From: Clostridia bacterium
Lineage (GTDB): Bacteria; Bacillota; Clostridia; HGM11327
NCBI GenBank assembly: GCA_017935525.1
Contig: JAGBHJ010000081.1
Coordinates: forward strand, 1-25,870
DNA: 25,870 bases
Direction of reading: 5' to 3'
The position numbers and the translations under genes were made by a program. Within the stretch, counting starts at the first letter, position 1. Every line of letters starts with the position of its first letter. This document shows positions 15,665 to 23,727 of the stretch, piece by piece. The notes under the pieces are model-generated. The model was given only the letters and a program-made list of their open reading frames with translations, was not told the origin of the DNA and made no database searches.

Positions 15665-17092
15665 ATGACAAAAGCAGAAAAAACGCCCCTTATCAAAAAG
15701 CTTTGGGGCACACCTCAATTTTATAAACAGCTGGTAGTCCTTATGGTGCCCATTATGATACAGAACGGCATCACAAATTTTGTAAACATGCTGGACAACA
15801 TCATGATCGGAGCTACGGGCACGGACCAGATGACGGGTGTTTCCCTGGCAAACCAGTTTTTCTTTGTATTCAATCTGTGCATATTCGGCGCAGTTTCGGG
15901 CGCAGGTATTTTTGGTGCCCAGTTTTTTGGCAATAACGACCACGAGGGCGTAAGGCATACCTTCCGCTTTAAGATGATATTCAGTATTCTTTTGACGATA
16001 GCCGGAATTGCCCTGTTTATATTCTTTGGCGAGGACCTTCTTAAGCTGTATATGAAGGGCGAAAGTGAGAGCGTAGACCCCGTTGCCACGTTGGGCTACG
16101 GCAAGGACTACATCAAGATAATGCTGATAGGCGTTCTGCCCTACACCATAGTCCAATGCTATTCGGGCACTCTGCGTGAGGGCGCTGCCCCCACCCTGCC
16201 CATGATCGCAGGCGTAATAGCGGTAGGTGTAAACCTTGTATTCAATTACATACTGATATTCGGTAAATTCGGCGCTCCCGCAATGGGCGTTGAGGGCGCT
16301 GCCATTGCTACGGTTTTGTCCAGATTTGTGGAGCTTGCCATCGTAGTGATCTGTACCCACGCCAACAAAAAGAAATTCCCCTATATGCAGGGCGTTTACA
16401 AGAGCCTTTACGTACCGGGAAGTCTTGTGGGCCAGCTTTTGGTAAAGAGCCTCCCCTTGATGCTCAACGAAACTCTGTGGTCCGCAGGCATTGCAATGGT
16501 AAACGAAAGCTACTCATACCGAACCTTGGACGCCATTGCCGCAGGAAATATATCCCAGACGTTCTGGAACGTATTTTCCATCGCTTACCTTGCGGTGGGC
16601 AATGCAATAGGTATTATTTTGGGACAGATGCTGGGTGCAAACCGACTGAAGGAGGCAAAGGAGGCCAGCTACAAGATGATATCATTCTCCTTTGTGATCG
16701 CCTTTACCATCGGCATGGTATATATGGTTGCCGCAGAGTTTATACCTCTTTTTTATAAGGCGGACGACCACATCCGTTCCCTTGCCACTACGATGATGCA
16801 GATAACAGCACTTGCAATGCCCTTTGAGGCTTTGGCACACGCATCCTACTTTACATTAAGGTCCGGCGGCAAGATCGGCATCACCCTGGTGTTTGACAGC
16901 GGATTTATGTGGGGTGTTAACGTATTGCTGGCATTCCTGCTGACGAGGTATACGGACGTTTCCCTCTTGGGAGTATTCACAATTATACAGTTTGTTGCTG
17001 TGATAAAATCCGTTTTCGGTCTGCTTTTGGTAAAGAGTGGATACTGGGTAAAGAACATCGTAGAGGACGGCAAAAGCGCAGCAGCGGAATAA
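15665..17092 (+). CDS. MATE family efflux transporter
   Basis: A 475-residue polytopic membrane protein with about twelve hydrophobic segments in two homologous halves, typical of the multidrug and toxin extrusion (MATE) family, which exports cationic drugs or metabolites using Na+ or H+ gradients. Landmarks are VVLMVPIMIQNGITNFVNML near the N-terminus, a helix-1 pattern of the family, the GAVSGAGIFGAQFFG segment, and in the second half FSIAYLAVGNAIGIILGQML, the mirrored copy of the half-domain motif. The start at 15665 follows AAAGGA; the longer frame beginning at 15548 overlaps the promoter and is rejected. It is monocistronic, with its own promoter and terminator. The substrate cannot be deduced. 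Confidence 0.94.
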   Translation: MTKAEKTPLIKKLWGTPQFYKQLVVLMVPIMIQNGITNFVNMLDNIMIGATGTDQMTGVSLANQFFFVFNLCIFGAVSGAGIFGAQFFGNNDHEGVRHTFRFKMIFSILLTIAGIALFIFFGEDLLKLYMKGESESVDPVATLGYGKDYIKIMLIGVLPYTIVQCYSGTLREGAAPTLPMIAGVIAVGVNLVFNYILIFGKFGAPAMGVEGAAIATVLSRFVELAIVVICTHANKKKFPYMQGVYKSLYVPGSLVGQLLVKSLPLMLNETLWSAGIAMVNESYSYRTLDAIAAGNISQTFWNVFSIAYLAVGNAIGIILGQMLGANRLKEAKEASYKMISFSFVIAFTIGMVYMVAAEFIPLFYKADDHIRSLATTMMQITALAMPFEALAHASYFTLRSGGKIGITLVFDSGFMWGVNVLLAFLLTRYTDVSLLGVFTIIQFVAVIKSVFGLLLVKSGYWVKNIVEDGKSAAAE

Positions 17093-17112
17093 CGTTAATA
17101 AACAAGTTAAAG

Positions 17113-17143
17113 GAGTGCGAGTTGATTTTTCGCACTCTTTTTT
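17113..17143 (+). terminator. Terminator of the MATE gene
   Basis: GAGTGCGA pairs with TCGCACTC (8-bp stem, 9-nt loop), followed by six T residues (17138-17143). Confidence 0.9.
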
Positions 17144-17206
17144 GTCGCTGAATCGGAGCTCTCCCATCACTTTATCTGCGGCACACCCCATTAGCCCTTT
17201 TTTCAC

Positions 17207-17235
17207 TTGAAAAAACAAACCCTTTGTGATACAAT
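17207..17235 (+). promoter_or_regulatory. Promoter of the M50 peptidase gene
   Basis: TTGAAA (17207-17212), 17-nt spacer ending TGTGA, TACAAT (17230-17235). Confidence 0.85.
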
Positions 17236-17268
17236 ATCATTACAAAGCATCAACAGAAGGAGAATATT

Positions 17269-18414
17269 ATGAGTAAAGAAAAAAAGCCACTACAATGGCA
17301 AGCAATAGTCACGATGATAGCCTTTATGCTGGTTGGAGCAGTTTGCGGTTTTATTATCGTCGGCTTTATGGACGAAATGTTAACGGACGACACACCGCTG
17401 AAAACGGAGCTTCTGCTGTTTTTCGGTATGTTGGTGGGTATATATCTGTCCATATTCCTTTCGTTTATAATACATGAGGCAGGGCATCTGGTGTTCGGTC
17501 TTATGACGGGGTACAAATTCTGCTCGTACAGAATAGGCAGCCTCCTGCTGATAAAGCAAAACGGCAAGCTCCGCATCAAAAAATACTCCATTGCCGGCAC
17601 GGGCGGTCAATGTCTTATGGTCCCCCCCGACATGGTTTACGGCTCGTTCCCCGTTACGGCGTACAATCTCGGCGGCGTGCTGATGAATTTACTGATTTTT
17701 GTCATCTGCCTTACTGCTTACTTTGTTATAGACAGCAAAACACTTTTTACGGGGCTTCTGCTGGTAAACGCCGTGGTAAACCTTGCTATTGCGCTTACAA
17801 ACGGCATCCCTATGAAGGGCGCAGTCAACAACGACGGCCACAACGCCTTTTCACTTGAAAGCAACAAGGCGGCAATGCGAGCATTCTGGCTGGAGCTTAA
17901 GATAAACGAGGCAATGTCAAACGGTGTCAATATTAAGGATATGGACGAGAGCTGGTTTGTAATGCCAAAGGACGAGGAGCTTTCCAACTCCATCGTTGGT
18001 GATATTGCTGTATTTTGCTGTAACAGATACCTGGCAGAGCACCGCTTTGACGAGGCAAAGGAAGCGATCACGCACCTTATCTCAACGCAAAACAGCATCG
18101 TCCCCATCAATAAACACCTGTTGACGGCGGACAAAATATACATAATGCTGATATCGGGAGAACCAAAGGAGCAGATAGACCTTTTGCTCACCAAGGAGCA
18201 GAAAAAGATGATGAAGCTTTTGTCATCCATGCCGTCGATATTAAGAACGGAATACGCCTATGCGCTCTTGGCAGAAAAGAACGACAAAAAAGCTGCAAAA
18301 ATAAAAAAGCAGCTGAACAATATGGCAAAGAGCTATCCCTATGCAGGGGAGATCGCATCGGAGCAGGAGCTTATTGACATAGCGGACAAGGCGGCGGATA
18401 AATCATTGGAATAA
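17269..18414 (+). CDS. M50 family membrane metallopeptidase-like protein
   Basis: A 381-residue protein. Two N-terminal hydrophobic helices (about 12-33 and 47-68) lead into IIHEAGHLVFGLMTG, with the zinc motif HEAGH at 69-73. Further helices cover about 131-152 and 156-178. NNDGHN (187-192) could give the third, acidic zinc ligand, corresponding to the NPxxDG region of site-2 proteases. This suggests an intramembrane or membrane-embedded protease; the substrate is unknown. Residues about 195-381 are a soluble, mainly helical domain resembling degenerate TPR-type repeats, probably for substrate or partner binding. The start at 17269 has AAGGAG 7 nt upstream. It stands alone with its own promoter and a shared terminator; no anti-sigma factor gene is adjacent. 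Confidence 0.85.
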   Translation: MSKEKKPLQWQAIVTMIAFMLVGAVCGFIIVGFMDEMLTDDTPLKTELLLFFGMLVGIYLSIFLSFIIHEAGHLVFGLMTGYKFCSYRIGSLLLIKQNGKLRIKKYSIAGTGGQCLMVPPDMVYGSFPVTAYNLGGVLMNLLIFVICLTAYFVIDSKTLFTGLLLVNAVVNLAIALTNGIPMKGAVNNDGHNAFSLESNKAAMRAFWLELKINEAMSNGVNIKDMDESWFVMPKDEELSNSIVGDIAVFCCNRYLAEHRFDEAKEAITHLISTQNSIVPINKHLLTADKIYIMLISGEPKEQIDLLLTKEQKKMMKLLSSMPSILRTEYAYALLAEKNDKKAAKIKKQLNNMAKSYPYAGEIASEQELIDIADKAADKSLE

Positions 18415-18419
18415 AGCAG

Positions 18420-18452
18420 AAAAGCACTTATGACATAGTCATAAGTGCTTTT
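18420..18452. terminator. Bidirectional terminator between the M50 gene and the helicase gene
   Basis: AAAGCACTTATGAC pairs with GTCATAAGTGCTTT around ATA. T-rich tails lie on both sides (TTTTTATC on plus, TTTTCTGC on minus). It sits 6 nt after the M50 stop and 3 nt from the helicase stop. Confidence 0.9.
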
Positions 18453-18454
18453 TA

Positions 18455-21448
18455 TCAATACTCCCACGGGTCCAGCTTGTCAAAGGCGTCCAACAGAGCC
18501 TCCTGCTTTGTGGGGTACGGCTTGGAAAATTCGCCGTTTACCACCGTCTTGTAATGATCCTTTTTGAATTTGTCGAGCAAAAGGGTTATCAGATTGCCCT
18601 TGTACTTCATAAATTCGTTGCCCTGCCTGCTTCTTCTCAGCTTATGCTTTAAGAAGGTCTCCCTCCGTGCCAGTCTGCGCTTAAATTCCTGCTCACGCTT
18701 TTTGGCGGTAGGTGCTTCTCCCTCCATCTTTTCCGCACAGATACAGCCTGCGCCGATGGTACGATAGAATTGGTCGTGCTTCATAATGTGGACATACCTT
18801 ATTATCTGATGTCCGCACATTCTGCACACGCCAACGGGCGCTCCCAGGTCTATCATGCCCACGCAGTACCAGCCCGAATGAGGCACGTCGTCCCTTTTCC
18901 ACAGATTTTCCCCCTCAGTAACCTCTCTTGCCCACTCCGCATAACGGTATTTTTCGGGCATTTCGGTTATTTCCTCCTTGGGCGCTGTAACTGCCTCGGG
19001 CTCATCCAAGGGAACTTCGTTTTCTATTTGGTAGACCTCTCCATCCTCGGGAGTATCCTCCGTTACCTCCTCGGGCAGATCCCACAGCGGCACTTCCTCA
19101 TCATCCTGCTCATACTGCGGCAATGTGGCATCCTCGGGGTCAAAAACATCATCCTCCTCTTGGATAAGCTCATAGCCTTGAGGGATCGCTTCCGTCAGCT
19201 CAATGGGCTGTGGCGCAGGCTCGGGTTGGGACGCCATTGCCTGCTCCTTTTGCTCTCTTGCGGAGATCACCGCATTTTTCTTCATCTGACCCCAGTTTAT
19301 CCCGGCATCAAAATTGTAATCCATGCTGACGGGTCTCAATGCCCCTGTCTTTTCAAAGAATATGTAATAAACACCCTTTGCGGCATCTATTTCCTTTATT
19401 ACTCCATCGCCAAACACGGGGTGACAAACGCTGTCCCCCACAGCTCTTGCTTGGGGCGTCGGTTGAGGTGCTGTTTTTTCCGACGCAGGCTCCGCATCCT
19501 TTGGCAGCTTACCTATGCGCAGATAATTTTCCTCCCCCATTTCAAACAGAAATCTGGACGGCTTCTTATGTGCAATGCCGTTGCCTGCGCCCTCCGACTC
19601 CGTAAGGTACAGCCTTTCCATGGCTCTTGTCAACGCCACAAAGCACAGTCGTCTTTCCTCCTCCAGTCCCTCCTCCTTGCGCTCCTCAAGAGTTTTGGAT
19701 GATGGGAATATACCCTCCGACATTCCGCACACAAAACAAACGGGGAATTCCAAGCCCTTTGCCGCATGGACGGTCATCAGCTTTACTCTGTCCAGATTTT
19801 CGTCCTCGTCGTTTGCATTTTCCCGTTCTATCTGGCGCAGATACTCCTCCAGGGACAAAAACTCGCCGTAATTCTGTTCCCTTTCCCACAAAGAGCGCTT
19901 ACACTCCGCAAGGTTGTCCAGTCTTTCCATACTTCCGTTTTCTCGGATGTAGTTTTCGTACCCCATTACGGAGAGCATACTTTCAAACAGCTCGGACACA
20001 GGGCAGGTATCCCTTTGCGCCCTCAGCTCCTCCATATTGCGCACAAACGCCCCTGCCCCCGAGCCGGAAAACACGGGTGCGGACACGTACTTTTTCAATG
20101 CGGCGTAAAGAGGAATATTGTCCGTCTTTGCAAGGCTCTTTAACGCATTCATCTTGACCTTGCCAAACTGGCGTCTGGGCACATTGATTATTCTCTCAAA
20201 TGCCTCGTCATCATCGCGGTCTATCAAGGTCATATATGCAAGGGCATCCTTTATCTCCATTCTCTCGTAGAACTTTACGCTGCCGTAAAGCTCATAAGGA
20301 ATGCCCTCAGCCATAAGTGCCTGCTCGCAAAAGCGGGAAAGGAAGGATGCTCTGTACATTATGGCAATATCGCGATACTGCCTCTTTTCCTGCTGAACAA
20401 GCCTTTGTATCTCCCCTGCTATCCACTTGCCCTCCTTTTCCTCGGACACCGCGTGCAGGTGTATTACCTCCTCGCCACCCTTTTTGGTGGTATAGAGGGA
20501 TTTTTCTATTCTGTTTTTATTCAAGCCTATTACGGTGTTTGCCACCTTAAGGATCTTTTCCGTAGACCTGTAATTTCTGTTGAGAAAAACCGTCTGAGTA
20601 CCAAGGAAATTCTTGTCAAAGTCCACGAGGATGGACATATCCGCACCACGCCATTCGTAAATATTCTGGTCGGGATCGCCCACCACAAACAGGTTGTTGT
20701 GGTACTCGCACAGCATCCTTATCAAGCGCATCTCCCTTGCGGAGGAATCCTGAAACTCATCCACCTGTATGTAGAAAAGCCGTTCCGCCCATTTTTGACG
20801 TACCTCGGGGAATTTTTCAAATATGCGGAAGGTAAAGGATATAAGGTCGTCAAAATCCAGCCCAAACATCTTGTTCTGCTTTTGTACGTAACGGCGGACT
20901 ATGGTAGCCTCCAGCTCGCTGATGGGCTTGCCCCGAGGCGGTTGCGGTATGGTGATCGCATCCACGTTGCCCGCCAGCATACTGTCCACGTAGCCCTCGT
21001 CGGACTTCAGCTTGTGGATTATGCCCAGTATCCTTTCAAACACGGCTTTGTCCGTCTTTATCTCCATTTCGGAATATATCTCCGTCAGGATCTTTCGTTG
21101 ATATACCTCGTCCAATATTGTAAAGCCCTTGGGGTACATCAATCGGTATATATCATCCCGAAGCACTCTTACGCAAAAGCCGTGGTACGTGGTGATGAGG
21201 GAATTGTCATACCCCTCCCCCACAAGTCCGCGTACTCGCTTTTTCATTTCCCCTGCCGCCTTGTTTGTAAAGGTCACGCAGAGCACGTTGGAGGGATGGA
21301 TACCCGCCGCCTTAACAAGGTAGGCGTATCTGTGGACAAGGGCTTTTGTCTTGCCCGAGCCCGCACCTGCAATTATGCGCAGATAACCCTCCGTAGAGGT
21401 GACGGCTTCTATCTGTTCTTCGTTTAGGCTTTCAAAGATCTTGTCCAT
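18455..21448 (-). CDS. pcrA: UvrD/PcrA-type superfamily 1 helicase with an extra cysteine-rich C-terminal domain
   Basis: A 997-residue ATP-dependent 3'-5' DNA helicase. Motifs in order: Q-motif LNEEQ (8-12), Walker A AGAGSGKT (27-34), Walker B VDEFQD (229-234), motif III GDPDQNIYEWRGAD (257-270), motif IV LNRNYRST (289-296), motif V TVHAAKGLEFP (559-569) and motif VI VALTRAMERL (604-613). A Tudor-like C-terminal module (VGDSVCHPVFGDGVIKEI, 670-687) is as in PcrA. Instead of ending near 750, it continues with an acidic linker (about 745-830) and a second domain (about 832-997) with Cys875, Cys878, His887/His891, Cys902 and Cys904, a probable zinc site, followed by a basic helical segment. The expected roles are repair and removal of RecA or transcription roadblocks; the added domain's role is unknown. 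The start at 21448 has AAAGGGA upstream. Confidence 0.93.
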   Translation of the reverse strand: MDKIFESLNEEQIEAVTSTEGYLRIIAGAGSGKTKALVHRYAYLVKAAGIHPSNVLCVTFTNKAAGEMKKRVRGLVGEGYDNSLITTYHGFCVRVLRDDIYRLMYPKGFTILDEVYQRKILTEIYSEMEIKTDKAVFERILGIIHKLKSDEGYVDSMLAGNVDAITIPQPPRGKPISELEATIVRRYVQKQNKMFGLDFDDLISFTFRIFEKFPEVRQKWAERLFYIQVDEFQDSSAREMRLIRMLCEYHNNLFVVGDPDQNIYEWRGADMSILVDFDKNFLGTQTVFLNRNYRSTEKILKVANTVIGLNKNRIEKSLYTTKKGGEEVIHLHAVSEEKEGKWIAGEIQRLVQQEKRQYRDIAIMYRASFLSRFCEQALMAEGIPYELYGSVKFYERMEIKDALAYMTLIDRDDDEAFERIINVPRRQFGKVKMNALKSLAKTDNIPLYAALKKYVSAPVFSGSGAGAFVRNMEELRAQRDTCPVSELFESMLSVMGYENYIRENGSMERLDNLAECKRSLWEREQNYGEFLSLEEYLRQIERENANDEDENLDRVKLMTVHAAKGLEFPVCFVCGMSEGIFPSSKTLEERKEEGLEEERRLCFVALTRAMERLYLTESEGAGNGIAHKKPSRFLFEMGEENYLRIGKLPKDAEPASEKTAPQPTPQARAVGDSVCHPVFGDGVIKEIDAAKGVYYIFFEKTGALRPVSMDYNFDAGINWGQMKKNAVISAREQKEQAMASQPEPAPQPIELTEAIPQGYELIQEEDDVFDPEDATLPQYEQDDEEVPLWDLPEEVTEDTPEDGEVYQIENEVPLDEPEAVTAPKEEITEMPEKYRYAEWAREVTEGENLWKRDDVPHSGWYCVGMIDLGAPVGVCRMCGHQIIRYVHIMKHDQFYRTIGAGCICAEKMEGEAPTAKKREQEFKRRLARRETFLKHKLRRSRQGNEFMKYKGNLITLLLDKFKKDHYKTVVNGEFSKPYPTKQEALLDAFDKLDPWEY

Positions 21449-21484
21449 TTTTCGTCCCTTTCCGCTTATATTCTCATTATAGAT

Positions 21485-21513
21485 ATTTTACCACAAAGAT
21501 CGTTTTTTGTAAA
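21485..21513 (-). promoter_or_regulatory. Promoter of the helicase gene
   Basis: On the minus strand: TTTACA (21508-21513), 17-nt spacer ending TGTGG, TAAAAT (21485-21490). No recognisable LexA box was seen near it. Confidence 0.75.
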
Positions 21514-21528
21514 TCAAGCGGCGCTTGA
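21514..21528. promoter_or_regulatory. Inverted repeat between divergent helicase and methyltransferase genes
   Basis: TCAAGCGGCGCTTGA has perfect 7-bp arms around one central base and abuts the -35 hexamer of the helicase promoter. A related TCAAGCGCTT lies at 15561-15570 beside the DUF5662 -35. A regulator site is possible but unproven. Confidence 0.35.
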
Positions 21529-21554
21529 GTTTTTGATATTTTTGCATTTTTGTA

Positions 21555-21583
21555 TTGCCAAAAGAGGCAAAATATGTTAAAAT
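21555..21583 (+). promoter_or_regulatory. Promoter of the RNA methyltransferase gene
   Basis: TTGCCA (21555-21560), 17-nt spacer ending TGT (extended -10), TAAAAT (21578-21583). Confidence 0.7.
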
Positions 21584-21615
21584 AATAGTATGAGAATTTA
21601 TAACAAGGACACATT

Positions 21616-22716
21616 ATGACAAGTAACACCATTCGCTCCCGATTTGATGCCTATCTTACAAGCGCAACGCCCGTTTTGAGCTACGTTGTGCCGACGGGTA
21701 CAGAGGAGCTGTTAAAGACAGATAACGAATACATCATAATTTCGCAGACATTAAGAGGCTACTGCCATTTGGCATCAAGGCTGCCCTTTGATTACTCGGG
21801 CAAGGTCTTGGTCCCCGAGGAATTCAAAGGTGTGCCCCTTTCCCGCCGTGCGGTTTCCGTCAGCGAGTGCGGCAACGGCGTTGCCCTGCTGACTGTTGCC
21901 CCGTCCTATCCGCCAAAGTGGGAATTTTCCACAGTTGACGGCAAAAAGAACCCCATCTTCTCCGAGCTTAAAAGGCTGGATTCCCTCACCTACCGCAGGG
22001 AAAACAACGTATTTGCCTTGGAGGAGGAAAGGCTCATAAAGAGGGCTGTGGAGGATGGCACGGACGTCAAGTACATCGTCCACACGGCAAAGTCCCAGCT
22101 TTTGTCCAACGGCACCATTGCTCTTGCAAAGGAAAGGCGCATCCCCTGCCTGCTGATAACGGAGGGGCTTTTGGGCTCAGTAACCCAGACCCGCCCCGTG
22201 CCCCAGGAAATGGCGCTTTGCACTTTCCCCAGGTTTGACCTTGATACGGTCTCCATCCACCACAAGGGTGTGATACTCATTGCGGACAACGTGGAAAATC
22301 CAGACAATCTGGGCCTTGTGATCAGAACGGCTGACGCCTGCGGTGCAGACGCTGTAATATCCGTAGGCAACACCGCAGTATTCAATAAAAACTGCATCCG
22401 TGCCGCAAGAGGCGCCATTGGCAGATTTCCCGTGCTGGAGTATTCCGTTGGGGAGTTCAGCGGCGTCATCAGCAAACTTAAGGCATTGGGCTACACAGTT
22501 TACGGCACCAGCGCCCGCACGGACAAGACCGTCCGGGATATCGCCTCCAACGGCGGCAGAGTATTTTCCGTCAGCAACGAGACCAACGGCATAAGCGCCC
22601 ACATGGCCCAGGCGGCTCACGAATGCCTGCGCATCCCCATGGCTACCGGGCAATCATCCCTCAACGTGGCTGTGGCGGCAGGCATAATACTGTCCCAAGC
22701 CATAAGGTTTGAATAA
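21616..22716 (+). CDS. SpoU/TrmH family RNA 2'-O-ribose methyltransferase
   Basis: A 366-residue SPOUT-fold methyltransferase using S-adenosylmethionine. The three family motifs are present: motif 1 NVENPDNLGLVIRTADACG (225-243), with the catalytic Arg237; motif 2 FSVSNETNGIS (317-327); and motif 3 RIPMATGQSSLNVAVAAG (339-356), which forms the knot and binds cofactor. Residues about 125-215 resemble the SpoU substrate-binding domain (RRENNVFALEEERLIKRAVE). The first 120 or so residues are an additional N-terminal part that includes a TVAPSYPP segment and makes the protein longer than the usual 250-270 residues. The target, tRNA or rRNA, cannot be assigned. The start at 21616 has AAGGA 6 nt upstream. 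It is divergent from the helicase gene. The aldo/keto reductase follows after 60 nt with no terminator, so co-transcription is possible. Confidence 0.92.
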   Translation: MTSNTIRSRFDAYLTSATPVLSYVVPTGTEELLKTDNEYIIISQTLRGYCHLASRLPFDYSGKVLVPEEFKGVPLSRRAVSVSECGNGVALLTVAPSYPPKWEFSTVDGKKNPIFSELKRLDSLTYRRENNVFALEEERLIKRAVEDGTDVKYIVHTAKSQLLSNGTIALAKERRIPCLLITEGLLGSVTQTRPVPQEMALCTFPRFDLDTVSIHHKGVILIADNVENPDNLGLVIRTADACGADAVISVGNTAVFNKNCIRAARGAIGRFPVLEYSVGEFSGVISKLKALGYTVYGTSARTDKTVRDIASNGGRVFSVSNETNGISAHMAQAAHECLRIPMATGQSSLNVAVAAGIILSQAIRFE

Positions 22717-22776
22717 TTTACGGTATCAACGGCATCCCCGTTATATACAAAACTACTATAATATAAGGAGAACAAC

Positions 22777-23649
22777 ATGAAGACATTGACAGACACTTTT
22801 GTGCTTGCAAACGGCGTGGAGATCCCCTGCATTGGCTACGGCACATGGCAGACACCCTCCGGCGACGTTGCAAAAGACAGCGTAAAGGCAGCTCTTGACG
22901 CAGGCTACCGCCATATCGACACAGCATTTGCTTACGGCAACGAGGCTGACGTTGGCGAGGGCATCAAGGCTTCCGGCGTAAACAGAAAGGATATATTCCT
23001 CACCACAAAGCATTGGATCACGGAAAGAGGCTACGAAAAGACTGTTGCCGCTATCGACGCATCCTTAAAGAACCTTGACGTTGACTACCTTGACCTGTAC
23101 CTTGTACACTGGCCCTGCGTAGAAAAGATCAGCCCTGAATGGAAAGAAATAAACGCTGATACCTGGCGCGGTTTTGAACGCATGTATCAGGACGGCAAGA
23201 TCCGTGCTTTGGGCGTAAGCAATTACCAGCAGAAACACTTGGAGGCTCTTGACGAGTTTGCAACAGTAAAGCCCGTAGTAAACCAGATCGAGTTCCACCC
23301 CGGCTACACACAGATCGACAACGTAAGATACTGCCAGAACCACGGTATGCTGGTGCAGGCATGGAGCCCTCTGGGCAACGGTGCCGTGCTGAAGGACGAA
23401 ACTCTGGCTGCCATCGCCGCAAAGTACGGCAGATCAGTAGCGCAGATCTGTATCCGCTTTGCACTGCAGAATGACGTTCTGCCCCTGCCCAAGTCCGTAA
23501 CACCCTCCCGAATTGCGGAAAACGCAAGGGTATTTGACTTTGAGCTGGCAGAGGACGACGTTAAGACGTTAATGGATATGCCCATGCTGGGCTTCAGCGG
23601 ATACTACCCCGAGGAAGCACCTGCTGACGCTCTTGTAAACGGCGACTGA
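22777..23649 (+). CDS. Aldo/keto reductase
   Basis: A 290-residue NADPH-dependent oxidoreductase of the aldo/keto reductase superfamily, a cytosolic TIM barrel. The catalytic tetrad is in place: Asp48 and Tyr53 (in GYRHIDTAFAYGNE), Lys78 (TTKHW) and His111 (LVHWP). The cofactor-binding SNY and the LPKSVTPSRIAENA segment near the C-terminus are also present. It resembles the AKR5 group (2,5-diketo-gluconate reductase, prostaglandin F synthase-like, YvgN-like), which reduces methylglyoxal and other aldehydes; the real substrate is not known. The start at 22777 has AAGGAG 6 nt upstream. A TATAAT lies at 22757-22762 but lacks a good -35, so the gene may depend on the promoter of the preceding methyltransferase. 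A strong terminator follows. Codon use suggests good expression. Confidence 0.95.
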   Translation: MKTLTDTFVLANGVEIPCIGYGTWQTPSGDVAKDSVKAALDAGYRHIDTAFAYGNEADVGEGIKASGVNRKDIFLTTKHWITERGYEKTVAAIDASLKNLDVDYLDLYLVHWPCVEKISPEWKEINADTWRGFERMYQDGKIRALGVSNYQQKHLEALDEFATVKPVVNQIEFHPGYTQIDNVRYCQNHGMLVQAWSPLGNGAVLKDETLAAIAAKYGRSVAQICIRFALQNDVLPLPKSVTPSRIAENARVFDFELAEDDVKTLMDMPMLGFSGYYPEEAPADALVNGD

Positions 23650-23667
23650 TAAACAACTGACAATAAT

Positions 23668-23705
23668 AATGGCGGAGGATACTGTAAAGTACCCTCCGCC
23701 ATTTT
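23668..23705 (+). terminator. Terminator of the aldo/keto reductase gene
   Basis: AATGGCGGAGG pairs with CCTCCGCCATT (11 bp), with an inner TACT/AGTA stem, followed by TT and a T-rich tail. It may also stop the convergent lipoprotein transcript, although the minus-strand T-run (ATTATTATTG) is poor. Confidence 0.85.
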
Positions 23706-23727
23706 GCTTATAAAATACTATCCGATA

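Noticed and set aside
20405..21427. 340-codon plus-strand open frame opposite the helicase N-terminus
   Set aside because: Shadow of the helicase gene with no recognisable domain.
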